Below, in pieces: positions 1 through 9,240 of a stretch of 64,000 bases of DNA. The stretch spans positions 1,674,001-1,738,000 of the forward strand of contig NZ_LT960612.1 in NCBI RefSeq assembly GCF_900233005.1. The letters run 5' to 3'. A program made the position numbers and the translations under genes. The first letter of the stretch is position 1. Each line of letters begins with the position of its first letter. The DNA comes from Vibrio tapetis subsp. tapetis (lineage in GTDB: Bacteria; Pseudomonadota; Gammaproteobacteria; Enterobacterales; Vibrionaceae). The notes under the pieces are model-generated. The model worked only from the letters and a program-made list of their open reading frames with translations. It did no database searches and had not been told where the DNA came from.

Positions 1-488
1 TCTTTTGATACCAAATTCTCATCGGGTTTGTCGGTTAACCTAAACGCGATGTCGATATTGTGCTTGAAGATATCTATCGCACCATCGGCGGCTCTAAGTT
101 GTAGTTGGATCTCTGGGTATTTAGAAAGAAAAGGCAAAACAAACGGTTGCAGAACTGAATTCAAAAATGCCTCAGGCGCGGCGACCGTTAACGCGCCGGA
201 CGGCTCGGTGTGATCCGATGTTGAGATGTCGACGGCTTGCTGCGCCGCATTCACCATTACAACGCTCTGATCATACACTTTTTGCCCAGCTTGAGTGATG
301 ATGAGTTTGCGCGTTGTGCGTTCCAACAGCTTAACGGACAGGGCTTTCTCTAACCGCGTAATGAGTTTACTTAGTGCTGAGGGCGTCACGTTCAATTTTC
401 GCGCAGCGGCGGTGAAACTCCCTTCGTTTACGACTAAGATAAATGAAGCTAAGTCGGGTAGTAGCGCAATTAATTTTTGGTTTAGCAT
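1..488 (-). CDS. LysR-type transcriptional regulator (partial, C-terminus off the window)
   Basis: The reverse strand is open from an ATG at 486-488 to the left edge of the window, giving about 162 residues. The first 60 residues form a LysR winged-helix domain (segment NEGSFTAAARKLNVTPSALS, then a recognition helix with LERTTRK); from about residue 90 the substrate-binding domain begins (LTVAAPEAFLNSVLQPFVLP). It is transcribed away from kbl, with a 189-base shared intergenic region. LysR proteins often control the divergent operon, so control of kbl-tdh is possible, but this is inference from position only. The ligand cannot be judged from this fragment. Confidence 0.88.
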   Translation of the reverse strand, partial: MLNQKLIALLPDLASFILVVNEGSFTAAARKLNVTPSALSKLITRLEKALSVKLLERTTRKLIITQAGQKVYDQSVVMVNAAQQAVDISTSDHTEPSGALTVAAPEAFLNSVLQPFVLPFLSKYPEIQLQLRAADGAIDIFKHNIDIAFRLTDKPDENLVSK

Positions 489-613
489 CTATTTGTGCCT
501 GTCATTCACTAATGTTTTTCCATGATAAGGCATTATCCTTTTCATTGGGATACTTTATTATCAAATGAATGATTTCAAGCGGCTGATTTTCCCACCTAAA
601 ATGTGTGTAATTA

Positions 614-647
614 GTCGTTTTCCCTACAAGGTCGGCTTTGAAACGAC
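614..647. promoter_or_regulatory. Inverted repeat upstream of kbl
   Basis: The arms GTCGTTT (614-620) and AAACGAC (641-647) are perfectly complementary across 20 bases, just upstream of the kbl ribosome binding site (AGGAAGG at 663-669). This could be an operator or a leader hairpin. No known regulator motif was recognised. Confidence 0.3.
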
Positions 648-677
648 CCACTTAGAATAATTAGGAAGGATAGACCT

Positions 678-1874
678 ATGTCTTCTGCATTTTATAATCA
701 GATCCAAGACCAAATTACTGAAGTCAAATCGGAAGGTTTGTATAAGTCTGAGCGTATCATTACTTCGGCGCAAAAAGCCGCGGTAAAAATCTCGACAGGC
801 GAAGAAGTCCTTAACTTCTGTGCAAATAACTACTTAGGCCTTGCGAATCACCCAGCACTTATCGAAGCCGCTAAGCAGGGCATGGATGAGCACGGTTTTG
901 GTATGGCATCGGTACGTTTTATCTGTGGCACTCAAGATTCTCATAAAGAACTCGAAGACAAGCTTTCAACATTCTTGGGTAAAGAAGACACGATCCTTTA
1001 CACATCTTGCTTTGATGCAAATACTGGCCTATTTGAAACGATTCTAGGCAAAGAAGACGCGATCATTTCTGACGCACTAAACCATGCTTCTATCATCGAT
1101 GGTGTACGCCTTTGTAAAGCAATGCGTTTCCGTTATTCAAATAACAACATGGAAGAGCTAGAGCAGCAACTTATCGCAGCGAAAGAAGCGGGTGCTCGCC
1201 ATACTTTGATTGTTACCGATGGCGTATTCTCAATGGACGGCGTAGTCGCGAACCTTCCTGCTATCTGTGACCTTGCAGACAAATACGACGCTCTAGTCAT
1301 GGTTGATGATTCACATGCAGTTGGCTTTATGGGGCCAAATGGCGCAGGTACGCATGAGTTTCACGATGTTGTAGACCGTATTGACATCATTACGGGCACC
1401 TTGGGTAAAGCAATGGGTGGCGCGTCAGGTGGTTACACTTCTGGTAAAAAAGAAGTAATCGACTGGTTACGTCAGCGTTCGCGTCCTTACTTGTTCTCTA
1501 ACTCGGTGCCTCCTGCAATCGTATCTGCATCTATCCGTGTTCTTGATCTATTAGCGGAAAGTGGCGACCTACGAGATCACCTATGGGAGAACTCCGCGCA
1601 TTTCCGTACTCGTATGGAAGCGGCTGGTTTCACTATGGGTGGGGCTGATCACGCAATCATTCCAATCATGTTGGGCGACGCAAAAGTTGCGGCAGAGTTT
1701 GCCGAGCGTGCTCTAGAGAAAGGCATTTACGTTGTTGGCTTCTCTTTCCCTGTGGTACCTAAAGGCCAAGCGCGTATTCGTACTCAAATGTCTGCAGCGC
1801 ATAGTCGTGAACAGTTAGATAAAGCAATCGATGCATTTATCCAAGTTGGTAAAGACATGGAGATCATCAAATAA
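678..1874 (+). CDS. kbl: 2-amino-3-ketobutyrate CoA ligase (glycine C-acetyltransferase)
   Basis: This PLP-dependent enzyme splits 2-amino-3-ketobutyrate with CoA into glycine and acetyl-CoA, the second step of threonine breakdown. At 398 residues it has the usual length. The PLP lysine is K244 in [10 protein letters not shown], and the family segments [10 protein letters not shown] and [11 protein letters not shown] are present. A strong ribosome site (AGGAAGG, 663-669) precedes the ATG. The stop codon shares its last base with the start of tdh (sequence TAATG at 1872-1876), so translation is probably coupled. The pair forms the classic kbl-tdh operon. Confidence 0.97.
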   Translation: MSSAFYNQIQDQITEVKSEGLYKSERIITSAQKAAVKISTGEEVLNFCANNYLGLANHPALIEAAKQGMDEHGFGMASVRFICGTQDSHKELEDKLSTFLGKEDTILYTSCFDANTGLFETILGKEDAIISDALNHASIIDGVRLCKAMRFRYSNNNMEELEQQLIAAKEAGARHTLIVTDGVFSMDGVVANLPAICDLADKYDALVMVDDSHAVGFMGPNGAGTHEFHDVVDRIDIITGTLGKAMGGASGGYTSGKKEVIDWLRQRSRPYLFSNSVPPAIVSASIRVLDLLAESGDLRDHLWENSAHFRTRMEAAGFTMGGADHAIIPIMLGDAKVAAEFAERALEKGIYVVGFSFPVVPKGQARIRTQMSAAHSREQLDKAIDAFIQVGKDMEIIK

Positions 1875-2905
1875 TGAAAATTAAAGCGCTCTCTAAGCTT
1901 AAGCCTGAAGAAGGCATCTGGATGAACGAAGTCGATATGCCTGAAGTAGGGCACAACGACATTCTTATCAAGATTAAGAAAACCGCTATTTGTGGTACTG
2001 ACGTCCATATTTACAACTGGGACGAATGGTCACAAAAAACCATTCCAGTACCTATGGTTGTTGGCCACGAGTACGTAGGTGAAGTTGTTGGTATGGGCCA
2101 AGAGGTTCGTGGCTTTACCGTTGGTGACCGTGTTTCTGGTGAAGGTCACATTACTTGTGGTCACTGCCGCAACTGTCGTGGTGGACGTACTCATTTATGC
2201 CGTAACACAACGGGTGTTGGCGTAAACCGCACTGGCGCGTTTTCTGAATACTTAGTGATTCCTGCGTTTAACGCATTTAAAATTCCCGCTGAGATCTCTG
2301 ATGATCTAGCGTCGATCTTTGACCCGTTTGGCAACGCAGTTCATACCGCATTGTCTTTCGACTTGGTCGGTGAAGACATTTTAATCACAGGCGCAGGCCC
2401 AATCGGCATCATGGCTGCAGCCGTTGCTAAGCACGTTGGTGCTCGTCATGTTGTTATCACAGACGTAAACGAATATCGCCTAGATCTTGCTCGTAAAATG
2501 GGTGTGACCAGAGCGGTAAACGTGATGGAAGAAAAACTTGAAGACGTGATGGCAGAGCTCGGCATGACTGAAGGTTTTGATGTGGGCATGGAAATGTCTG
2601 GTAACCCATCTGCGTTCAATAGCATGTTAACGAACATGAATCATGGCGGTAAGATCGCGTTGCTCGGAATTCCACCATCGGATATGGGTATTGATTGGAA
2701 CCAAGTGATCTTTAAAGGTCTTGTGATTAAAGGCATTTACGGTCGTGAAATGTTTGAAACTTGGTACAAGATGGCGAGCTTGATTCAATCTGGCTTAGAC
2801 TTAACGCCAATCATCACTCACCACTTTAAGGTCGATGACTTCCAAGCAGGCTTCGACGCAATGCGCAGCGGTTTGTCTGGTAAAGTTATTCTTGATTGGG
2901 AATAA
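1874..2905 (+). CDS. tdh: L-threonine 3-dehydrogenase, zinc- and NAD-dependent
   Basis: Oxidises L-threonine to 2-amino-3-ketobutyrate, the substrate of the upstream kbl product. It is a 343-residue medium-chain dehydrogenase. Catalytic zinc ligands are visible at C40 (AICGTD), H65 and E66 (GHEYVGE); the structural-zinc cysteines are C94, C97, C100 and C108. The Rossmann motif GAGPIG follows at about residue 175. The gene overlaps the end of kbl by one base and is followed within 50 bases by a strong terminator, so the operon has two genes. Confidence 0.97.
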   Translation: MKIKALSKLKPEEGIWMNEVDMPEVGHNDILIKIKKTAICGTDVHIYNWDEWSQKTIPVPMVVGHEYVGEVVGMGQEVRGFTVGDRVSGEGHITCGHCRNCRGGRTHLCRNTTGVGVNRTGAFSEYLVIPAFNAFKIPAEISDDLASIFDPFGNAVHTALSFDLVGEDILITGAGPIGIMAAAVAKHVGARHVVITDVNEYRLDLARKMGVTRAVNVMEEKLEDVMAELGMTEGFDVGMEMSGNPSAFNSMLTNMNHGGKIALLGIPPSDMGIDWNQVIFKGLVIKGIYGREMFETWYKMASLIQSGLDLTPIITHHFKVDDFQAGFDAMRSGLSGKVILDWE

Positions 2906-2950
2906 TCTGAATTAAATCCGAACAACGGATGATAAAGTGATTGAATAAAG

Positions 2951-2981
2951 TAGCCCCGAGAGTTCTTGGGGCTATTTTTTT
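2951..2981 (+). terminator. Rho-independent terminator of kbl-tdh
   Basis: The stem AGCCCC / GGGGCT (2952-2973) is followed by a run of seven T, 46 bases after the tdh stop. Confidence 0.85.
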
Positions 2982-3126
2982 GTCTGCAATTAATACTATA
3001 AAGCCTTCAATCGTGATAACTACTCGCTCAATAGTGATGCTGTCTAAACGTCCTATTCCCCTTACCATTTGAAGGGAACCTGGCACACGGTTCAAGTAAT
3101 TGATGGGAAAGTTAATTCTAATCGAA

Positions 3127-3193
3127 TCAAATTATGATTTGAAAATATACTATAAAGAAATCATACTGTGATTTGAATATGTTGTTTTCAAAT
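3127..3193. promoter_or_regulatory. Putative autoregulatory operator of the fic gene
   Basis: A short motif with half site ATTTGA recurs in the promoter. TCAAAT and ATTTGA flank TATG at 3127-3142 as a perfect palindrome, and ATTTGAA (3171-3177) pairs with TTCAAAT (3187-3193). An AT-rich stretch with TATACT-like sequence lies between. The encoded Fic protein has a C-terminal winged helix, so self-repression is a reasonable inference. Confidence 0.5.
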
Positions 3194-3205
3194 CAAGGAC
3201 TCGTT

Positions 3206-4306
3206 ATGTGGATCTGGAAGCAGGCAGACTGGCCTAACTTTAGTTGGGATAAAAACACCATCGAACCGATGATAAGACAAACTCGTCTGAATCAAGGGAT
3301 CTTGCTGGGGAAAATGATGAGTCAGCCCCAAGATGAAAAGCAAAGCATGCTCGATACGTTGCTTGCGAACATCGTTCATTCAAGTGCCATAGAAGGCGAA
3401 AAGTTGAACGCCTTTTCTGTACGTTCGTCCTTGGCTAACAAACTGGGCCTAATTGAAGAAAGACCTTTTCCTACTACGCAGCAAACCGATGGACTCGCCG
3501 AGATTATGCTTGATGCGGTGAGCAACCTTGATACCCCGCTAACCCTTGAAAGAGTGCTTCACTGGCATGACAGATTGTTTCCTTCTGATTACACCCTGTT
3601 CAACCCTGCTATTGGCGGTAAACTACGCGGAGATGCTCCAATGCAGGTGGTATCAGGCCGTATAGACAGACCTGTTGTTCATTTTGAAGCGCCAGGAAGA
3701 GACACTCTTGAGCAAGAGATAGAGTTATTCATTCACTGGTTTAATCGTTCTAAAGATGACGTGTCTCTGGATCCATTACTAAGAGCCGCGATTACCCACT
3801 TATGGTTCGTGACGCTGCACCCCTTAGATGATGGTAATGGGCGCATCACACGTTTGCTTACCGATTTGGCATTGGCACAAGCTGAGCAACAATCTGTTCG
3901 GTTCTACGCCATGTCTGTGGGCATACTGGCAAATCGTAAAAGCTATTATGAAACCTTGGAGCGAACGCAAAAGGGAGGAGTAGATATTACCATCTGGATG
4001 GAGTGGTTTCTGAAAACCTTAAACGACACATTTGATGAAGTGTTAAAAGAGATAGAACAGACCGTTTTCAAAACCAATTTTTGGCGTCACGTTGATCAAA
4101 CCCAGTTAACTGCCGAGCAGGTTAAAGTGTTAAACCGAATGCTAGATGGAGATTTCTCAGAAGGGATCAACACTTCTCAGTACCACAAAGTCGCGAAAGT
4201 GAGCAAACCTACGGCGACTCGGCACTTGGCTGCGTTGGTAAAGCTAGGTTGTTTAGAGAAATCGGGCTCAGGAGGGAGGAGTACCCGTTATCTATTGGCT
4301 CGTTAA
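3206..4306 (+). CDS. Fic/DOC family protein with N-terminal inhibitory motif and C-terminal winged helix
   Basis: Fic domains transfer AMP or related groups from nucleotides to target proteins. The catalytic motif is HPLDDGNGR (H205 counted from this start). Upstream, SSAIEGE matches the inhibitory-helix motif (S/T)xxxE(G/N), so the enzyme carries its own autoinhibitory segment. The N-terminus (WIWKQADWPNFSWD) matches the DUF4172-type domain often found before Fic. The C-terminal 70 residues (YHKVAKVSKPTATRHLAALV) look like a winged helix-turn-helix. The ATG at 3206 has a ribosome site (AAGGA, 3195-3199); an in-frame TTG at 3173 would add 11 residues and overlap the operator. It stands alone, with no toxin-antitoxin partner gene. 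Confidence 0.9.
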   Translation: MWIWKQADWPNFSWDKNTIEPMIRQTRLNQGILLGKMMSQPQDEKQSMLDTLLANIVHSSAIEGEKLNAFSVRSSLANKLGLIEERPFPTTQQTDGLAEIMLDAVSNLDTPLTLERVLHWHDRLFPSDYTLFNPAIGGKLRGDAPMQVVSGRIDRPVVHFEAPGRDTLEQEIELFIHWFNRSKDDVSLDPLLRAAITHLWFVTLHPLDDGNGRITRLLTDLALAQAEQQSVRFYAMSVGILANRKSYYETLERTQKGGVDITIWMEWFLKTLNDTFDEVLKEIEQTVFKTNFWRHVDQTQLTAEQVKVLNRMLDGDFSEGINTSQYHKVAKVSKPTATRHLAALVKLGCLEKSGSGGRSTRYLLAR

Positions 4307-4467
4307 TCAAGCTTTCGGTCATATCTTCGGACCAAATGTGACATAAGAACTACCTATAACGACAATCTCGCGACAAATTCTAGATATATTGCGGTCACCT
4401 TATTTTGTACAGTGTTCATTAAGTTAACACGCCAATGACACAACTGTAATTCATTAAGGAAAATGCA

Positions 4468-5259
4468 ATGAACTTGAAAAAAACAACGCTTGTAATCTCT
4501 TGCCTAAGCGCGCTAACAGCGGGGTCGGCATTCGCAGATGCTAATACAACATATATACGCAATGGCAACATCTATACAAATGAAGGCGCTTGGTTTGTAG
4601 AAGCGGGCGGGGCGAAGTCTAGTGAGTTTTACGACGGTCAAGACAAAACCGCGGGATTCTTGCTCAATGGCGGCTACCACGGTGAAGACTTCAATATTGA
4701 TGCCGCAGGGATCAACTACCGCTTTTATAGCACTCAAAGCCAAATATTCCAATTAAGTACGTTTGTTGCACCAGGAGGATTAGGTTACAGCGCAGATGAT
4801 GCATCAAGCTTGAAAGGAATGGATAAGCGTAAAATGAGCCTAGATTTGGGGCTTAACCTCGATGTTGTATTAGGAGACGGCACAATTTCGACCTCTATTC
4901 GTCGAGATGTAACCGGCGCTTCCAAAGGACTTCAGTCTAGCCTGGCTTACTACCACCCATTTGCAATGGGCAGTGTAGACTTGGTTCCGTTTGTAGGCTT
5001 GAGCTATGCCGACAGTAAGTATGTCGATTACTACTATGGCGTTAAAGCGTCAGAAAAAACAGCAAGTCGCGCAGCCTATAGCGGCAAAGGTGGCGCTGCG
5101 TACCATTTAGGTTACAAGTTGGTATTCCCAATCAATGAGAACATCAATATTTCACAAACAACCAAGTACACACGTTTAGGATCTAATATTAGTGACTCAC
5201 CAATCGTGAAGAGCTCGAATCAGTGGGTCACGAGTTTGAGCGTGTCATACCATTTCTAA
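4468..5259 (+). CDS. MipA/OmpV family outer-membrane protein
   Basis: A 263-residue protein with a signal peptide (cleavage likely after SAFA at residue 23) and alternating beta-strand pattern ending in SVSYHF, a terminal phenylalanine typical of outer-membrane barrels. The overall pattern matches MipA/OmpV proteins, which form barrels and in some species scaffold murein enzymes or respond to salt. The start has a good ribosome site (TAAGGA). The gene is monocistronic, ending at a strong terminator shared with the convergent zinc-protein gene. Confidence 0.85.
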   Translation: MNLKKTTLVISCLSALTAGSAFADANTTYIRNGNIYTNEGAWFVEAGGAKSSEFYDGQDKTAGFLLNGGYHGEDFNIDAAGINYRFYSTQSQIFQLSTFVAPGGLGYSADDASSLKGMDKRKMSLDLGLNLDVVLGDGTISTSIRRDVTGASKGLQSSLAYYHPFAMGSVDLVPFVGLSYADSKYVDYYYGVKASEKTASRAAYSGKGGAAYHLGYKLVFPINENINISQTTKYTRLGSNISDSPIVKSSNQWVTSLSVSYHF

Positions 5260-5269
5260 TAGCTAATAA

Positions 5270-5297
5270 AAAAGGCACCGATAATCGGTGCCTTTAA
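5270..5297. terminator. Bidirectional terminator
   Basis: AAAGGCACCGA and TCGGTGCCTTT form a perfect stem with A-rich and T-rich flanks. It lies between the convergent OmpV-type and PhnA-like genes and can serve both. Confidence 0.85.
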
Positions 5298-5310
5298 AGA
5301 CTAATTGCAT

Positions 5311-5868
5311 TTACTTTTTACGGCAGAACTCAGCGATAACGTACATAGATTGACCGCCGTTTGCTTTACCAGAAACAAGTTTCGGGTCATCACCAATGCT
5401 GATGCCACGGATAACAGTACCTTGTTTGATCACTTGGTTTGTGCCTTTTACTGGCAAATCTTTTGTAACTGTTACGTCGTCACCTTTTTTAAGCTCAACG
5501 CCATTGATGTCTAATGGTTTGTCATCTGCGGACATACCAATTTGAGCCCAGTTAGACGTCTCTTCTTCAAGGTACATCATTTCTAAAAGGTCTTGTGCCC
5601 ACGTTTCAGCTGAAAGGCGAGTCAGTTGACGCCATGCCGTCACTTGAACAGGAGGCTCTTGGCTCCACATGCTGTCGTTAAGACAACGCCAGTGGTTCAC
5701 GTCTTGTGGATCATCGATTTCGCTCATGCATTTGTCGCAAACCATCATGCCGTGGTCAACCGTTAGGTGGCTGTGCGGTGGTACAACAAATGGAGTCAGA
5801 GATGTTTCAGCAGAACATAGTTCACATTTAGAACCACAGCGATTAAGGAGCGTCGTTTCAGTAGACAT
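5311..5868 (-). CDS. PhnA domain-containing zinc-ribbon protein (YjdM-like)
   Basis: A cytoplasmic protein of 185 residues. The N-terminal third holds paired cysteines (C11, C15, C18 in CGSKCELC, then CDKC), a zinc ribbon. The C-terminal 70 residues form the PhnA domain (GVELKKGDDVTVTKDLPVKG). Despite the historical name, proteins of this family are not shown to act in phosphonate use, and no phn genes lie nearby. It is longer than E. coli YjdM (111 residues) because of the N-terminal extension, a form common in Vibrio and relatives. Confidence 0.85.
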   Translation of the reverse strand: MSTETTLLNRCGSKCELCSAETSLTPFVVPPHSHLTVDHGMMVCDKCMSEIDDPQDVNHWRCLNDSMWSQEPPVQVTAWRQLTRLSAETWAQDLLEMMYLEEETSNWAQIGMSADDKPLDINGVELKKGDDVTVTKDLPVKGTNQVIKQGTVIRGISIGDDPKLVSGKANGGQSMYVIAEFCRKK

Positions 5869-6105
5869 TAGGTCTCACCTTATACATGTATTATTTGCGT
5901 GTATTATCCACTTTATCCGTATTAATTAAAGGGGTAGCACGAAATTTGATGCCTTATTAATTGTTTTAGCAGTATTGATGGTCTTTGTTTTACCAAACGG
6001 TTAACAGTTTAACAAAACGGCGACAAAACATGACCAAACTAGGATGGTAATAAAACACGAGATTGCTAACGTGTCCGATTAAACTGAACTAATCCAAGGC
6101 TCAAA

Positions 6106-6597
6106 ATGAAAAGATACCTTTCTATTTTCCTCTTATTTTCCTTCTCTTGTCTGGCTCAGGAATCTACTGAACCGACCCAAGTGTCTTATTCGGTCGTTGC
6201 AGAAACACCTGAAGCGCAAGTTATGATTGAAAAAGAGATCAAGAAGCGCTTTGAACAAAATACCAAGTTAGAAATATCAAATGACGTGTATTGGTCGAAA
6301 CTGATCATTCTCGCGGCTCCAACCGTCGAGAGTCAAATTAATCCAAAAGGGTGGGTGTTTAGTATTGCTCACGCGAGCAATTACCCGACGGTGATTGTCG
6401 CATCTAACGTATTGGGAAATGAAGACCCTAAATTTCAATCTCACGTTAAAGACGTCACCCCAGTTCTGGAATACATGCTGGGAGAGGAAGGGCTATTCAC
6501 CTACATGAACGCAGCCCACTTAGATGAGTTGTCTGAGCAGAAGCTCAATCTGTTACTTGATTCGGTGATGGAAAACTTCACGTCTAGGTTGCGGTAA
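6106..6597 (+). CDS. Hypothetical secreted/periplasmic protein
   Basis: A 163-residue protein with a clear signal peptide (MKRYLSIFLLFSFSCLAQ; cleavage near residue 17). The mature part is mixed alpha/beta with no cysteine and no recognisable domain. A ribosome site (AAGG) lies 6 bases before the ATG. It is flanked by its own terminator and stands alone. I do not recognise a function. Confidence 0.75.
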   Translation: MKRYLSIFLLFSFSCLAQESTEPTQVSYSVVAETPEAQVMIEKEIKKRFEQNTKLEISNDVYWSKLIILAAPTVESQINPKGWVFSIAHASNYPTVIVASNVLGNEDPKFQSHVKDVTPVLEYMLGEEGLFTYMNAAHLDELSEQKLNLLLDSVMENFTSRLR

Positions 6598-6626
6598 TAT
6601 TTAGTTTAGCGGAACTGTGACAAAGA

Positions 6627-6650
6627 AAAGGAGCCGAATGGCTCCTTTTT
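6627..6650. terminator. Bidirectional terminator
   Basis: AAAGGAGCC / GGCTCCTTT stem with a GAAT loop and T/A runs on both sides, between the convergent 163-residue gene and volA. Confidence 0.85.
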
Positions 6651-6662
6651 GGTTATGACTTA

Positions 6663-9221
6663 TTATTTAGTCGTATCAAGCATATTTGTATCCCCAGCAA
6701 CCAGCTGTTTACCAAGAGAATTACTGAATGAAACTATTTGTTTATGCATTTCGGCTGTCACTCCACCACCGATAGATACGGCACTCGAATGTGAAGCAGA
6801 TGAGCTAGCATTGTAATATGAAGCTTGACGCAAATCCGCTGTACCTGCTGCGATGTCGACGGAAACTGTAGATAGCGATAATCCGTGTTTAAGTAACGGG
6901 TACGTACCTGCCGCAGGAATCTTTGTAGTATTCGGAATCGTAGTGTCGTTTTCAGATTGAATACCCAAAACAGAACCAGTTGATAGGGTCGATACGTTTA
7001 CCGGGTCAACTGGAGCTAGTACTGTTTGCGCTGCAAACATGAATCCAGTCAGTGTCGAGTTTACATCTTTAACTTTGTTAGCGTCAGTAGAAATCGAAGT
7101 TAGATATGCAGGAACGCACGCTGCACCAGAAGTACTTGCAGGTTTACACGTTTCTGAATAATAAGTCGCGTAGTCTGCAAGCGATAACAATACATTATGT
7201 TGAATCGTGTACTTAAAGCTGCCAGATTCTAGCAAGAATGGGGCTATCCCCCCTCCGGCATTTGCGTACGTAGTCGCGCCAAATGCAAACATATTATCAA
7301 GTAACGTCACACCAACAGTTTTATTGGCAACAGAGCTCGTTCCCATTGCGGTGATACCACCAATCGAATGGCCTAATAAAGAGACTTTACTTGTGTCTAG
7401 TTTATTTAGCACAGTATTCGAGTGGCTTGCCAGTTTACTTATGGCAAACCGCAAACCTAACCCATCCAGTGAGCCTTGACGAATGTTGTCTCTCGCAACA
7501 GGTAGATACTTCAAGTTCATGAAAATAGTAGGATTGCTCGGTGTAGTAACAATTGTCCCATTTGCTAGGCCACGCTCTCCATGTAATGGTTGGTCTATAG
7601 CCAAGATAGCGTATGGTTTGTTGGATTGAGAAAGAGCTGTCAACGCATGGTTAGCGGCGAAGTTATAAGCAGACTCTTTTCGGCTCGTAATACCGTGTTG
7701 GTAGATCATAACGGGGATATTGCTTTCAAAACTTCCATTTAACTCGGGCATTATTAGGACATAGTTGAGATTCTCAACTGATCTTAACTGAGGGAATGGG
7801 CTGTATTTAGTCAAAATTCGAGGAGAATCAAGTTGATTACCATTAGATAGCGTGAAGCTTTGTCCGAGAAGTTTTAGTTGTTCACTTTGATCTGTTTGTA
7901 ATTTAGTTGAATCTATAGACAAACCACTTAGATCTGAAGTCAATTTTGCTTTATCAGCATCAGATCCACTTTTAAGTGTATTTAAAAGAATCGATACACT
8001 TGGCATACCGCTTCTCATCGGAGTCTTAGAGAAATTCAGATCTGTTAAATCTCGAGATAAAAAGTGAGGGAGTGACACCGTTCCCTTAAACACTTTCAAT
8101 TTATAGTTAAAGTTCGTATTTAACCCGCTTAACTGGCTCGTGATCGCTGCTTTTGCTCCTGCAAAGTTAGCATCTTGCACCGCAGTACTTTGACTAGGAT
8201 CATCAAAGACTCGACGATAGAAGTTATTGGGGTCGGTTGAAAGTTCTGTCTCTAAAGCTACGCCAGCTATATCAGTCATGTTAAAGGTAAGCATTCCATC
8301 AATCGTAGTACTTGCGATCGAGTTAGGGTTTGCAGTACCTGTCCATAAGGTAGATAAAGCCTGAGGTGTTACAGGGTGAACTGACGTTACATATGCGTTT
8401 TTAACTGCTTCTTGTGTAGTTGCAGTTGAAGACGTTGTAAACCATGAAGAGTAGACAATTTGGTCTTCTGTCACTGAAGAATTGTCGGCAATAATTGATT
8501 CTGCTTGCTGCGTTATCAATTGTGGCTTATCTAGCACTCCGCTTTGATCTGTCAATTTAGTTTTTAAAATAGCATAAGACTGAGACATACCGATCGACTT
8601 ATCATTACTGTCTTTAATCGCACTTGTCAGTGCGAAAATATAGTCAGTTTTTGGCTTTAATCCGGCTTTTAAAGGAACAACCTTAATATTGTTTAATGAG
8701 TCATCGGTGGTAACAGTGTAATCAGAATTCACTGTGAGTGTATTAACATGTGTCATGACACCTGTTGTTGGGTTATAGACGACTTCTGCTACCACTACAC
8801 CGGACAATAATTGAGGGCTTACCTTTACTGTCGGGTTGTTAACTGGATCCGGTACGATTCGATCATCTTTTAGTGTTGTTGTACCTTCAAATTTCAAGTC
8901 AATAGAAAAGGGCATGATGGTGCTCCAGCCATCCGCTTCTCCCATTGCAACTTGTGGATTATCTAGACCAGAGCTAGAGCCTGAAGACAACGGAATATTC
9001 AATGTTGCATCTGTCGTATCCAAAAGCATAAAGCTTGGCAACGGCAATGCTGCGTCTTTACCATTTAAAACAAAATCAATTTTTGAAGGTTGAGCTAATG
9101 ACTCTTTGATCGCGGCTTCAAAATTACTGTTCGTCTCACTACCAGTGCGTTCCGAACTATCTCCACAGCCAGCTAAAACAAGCGAGGCTGCGAGAAGTGA
9201 TAGGGTAAATTTAGAATTCAT
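6663..9221 (-). CDS. volA: Lysophospholipase VolA, surface lipoprotein
   Basis: An 852-residue lipoprotein with lipobox LAGC (C19). In V. cholerae VolA is exposed on the cell surface and cleaves lysophosphatidylcholine, releasing fatty acid for uptake by FadL. The lipase motif GHSIGG places the nucleophile at S619; the N-terminal half matches the bacterial virulence-factor lipase N-terminal domain. It follows fadL by 19 bases on the same strand, reproducing the V. cholerae operon order. Length and architecture support the name strongly; substrate is inferred from the family. Confidence 0.92.
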   Translation of the reverse strand: MNSKFTLSLLAASLVLAGCGDSSERTGSETNSNFEAAIKESLAQPSKIDFVLNGKDAALPLPSFMLLDTTDATLNIPLSSGSSSGLDNPQVAMGEADGWSTIMPFSIDLKFEGTTTLKDDRIVPDPVNNPTVKVSPQLLSGVVVAEVVYNPTTGVMTHVNTLTVNSDYTVTTDDSLNNIKVVPLKAGLKPKTDYIFALTSAIKDSNDKSIGMSQSYAILKTKLTDQSGVLDKPQLITQQAESIIADNSSVTEDQIVYSSWFTTSSTATTQEAVKNAYVTSVHPVTPQALSTLWTGTANPNSIASTTIDGMLTFNMTDIAGVALETELSTDPNNFYRRVFDDPSQSTAVQDANFAGAKAAITSQLSGLNTNFNYKLKVFKGTVSLPHFLSRDLTDLNFSKTPMRSGMPSVSILLNTLKSGSDADKAKLTSDLSGLSIDSTKLQTDQSEQLKLLGQSFTLSNGNQLDSPRILTKYSPFPQLRSVENLNYVLIMPELNGSFESNIPVMIYQHGITSRKESAYNFAANHALTALSQSNKPYAILAIDQPLHGERGLANGTIVTTPSNPTIFMNLKYLPVARDNIRQGSLDGLGLRFAISKLASHSNTVLNKLDTSKVSLLGHSIGGITAMGTSSVANKTVGVTLLDNMFAFGATTYANAGGGIAPFLLESGSFKYTIQHNVLLSLADYATYYSETCKPASTSGAACVPAYLTSISTDANKVKDVNSTLTGFMFAAQTVLAPVDPVNVSTLSTGSVLGIQSENDTTIPNTTKIPAAGTYPLLKHGLSLSTVSVDIAAGTADLRQASYYNASSSASHSSAVSIGGGVTAEMHKQIVSFSNSLGKQLVAGDTNMLDTTK

Positions 9222-9240
9222 TTTTATTTCTCCGCTTCAC

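Noticed and set aside
295..525. Forward-strand open frames at 28-213 and 295-525
   Set aside because: They are antisense to a clear LysR-type gene that runs off the left edge.
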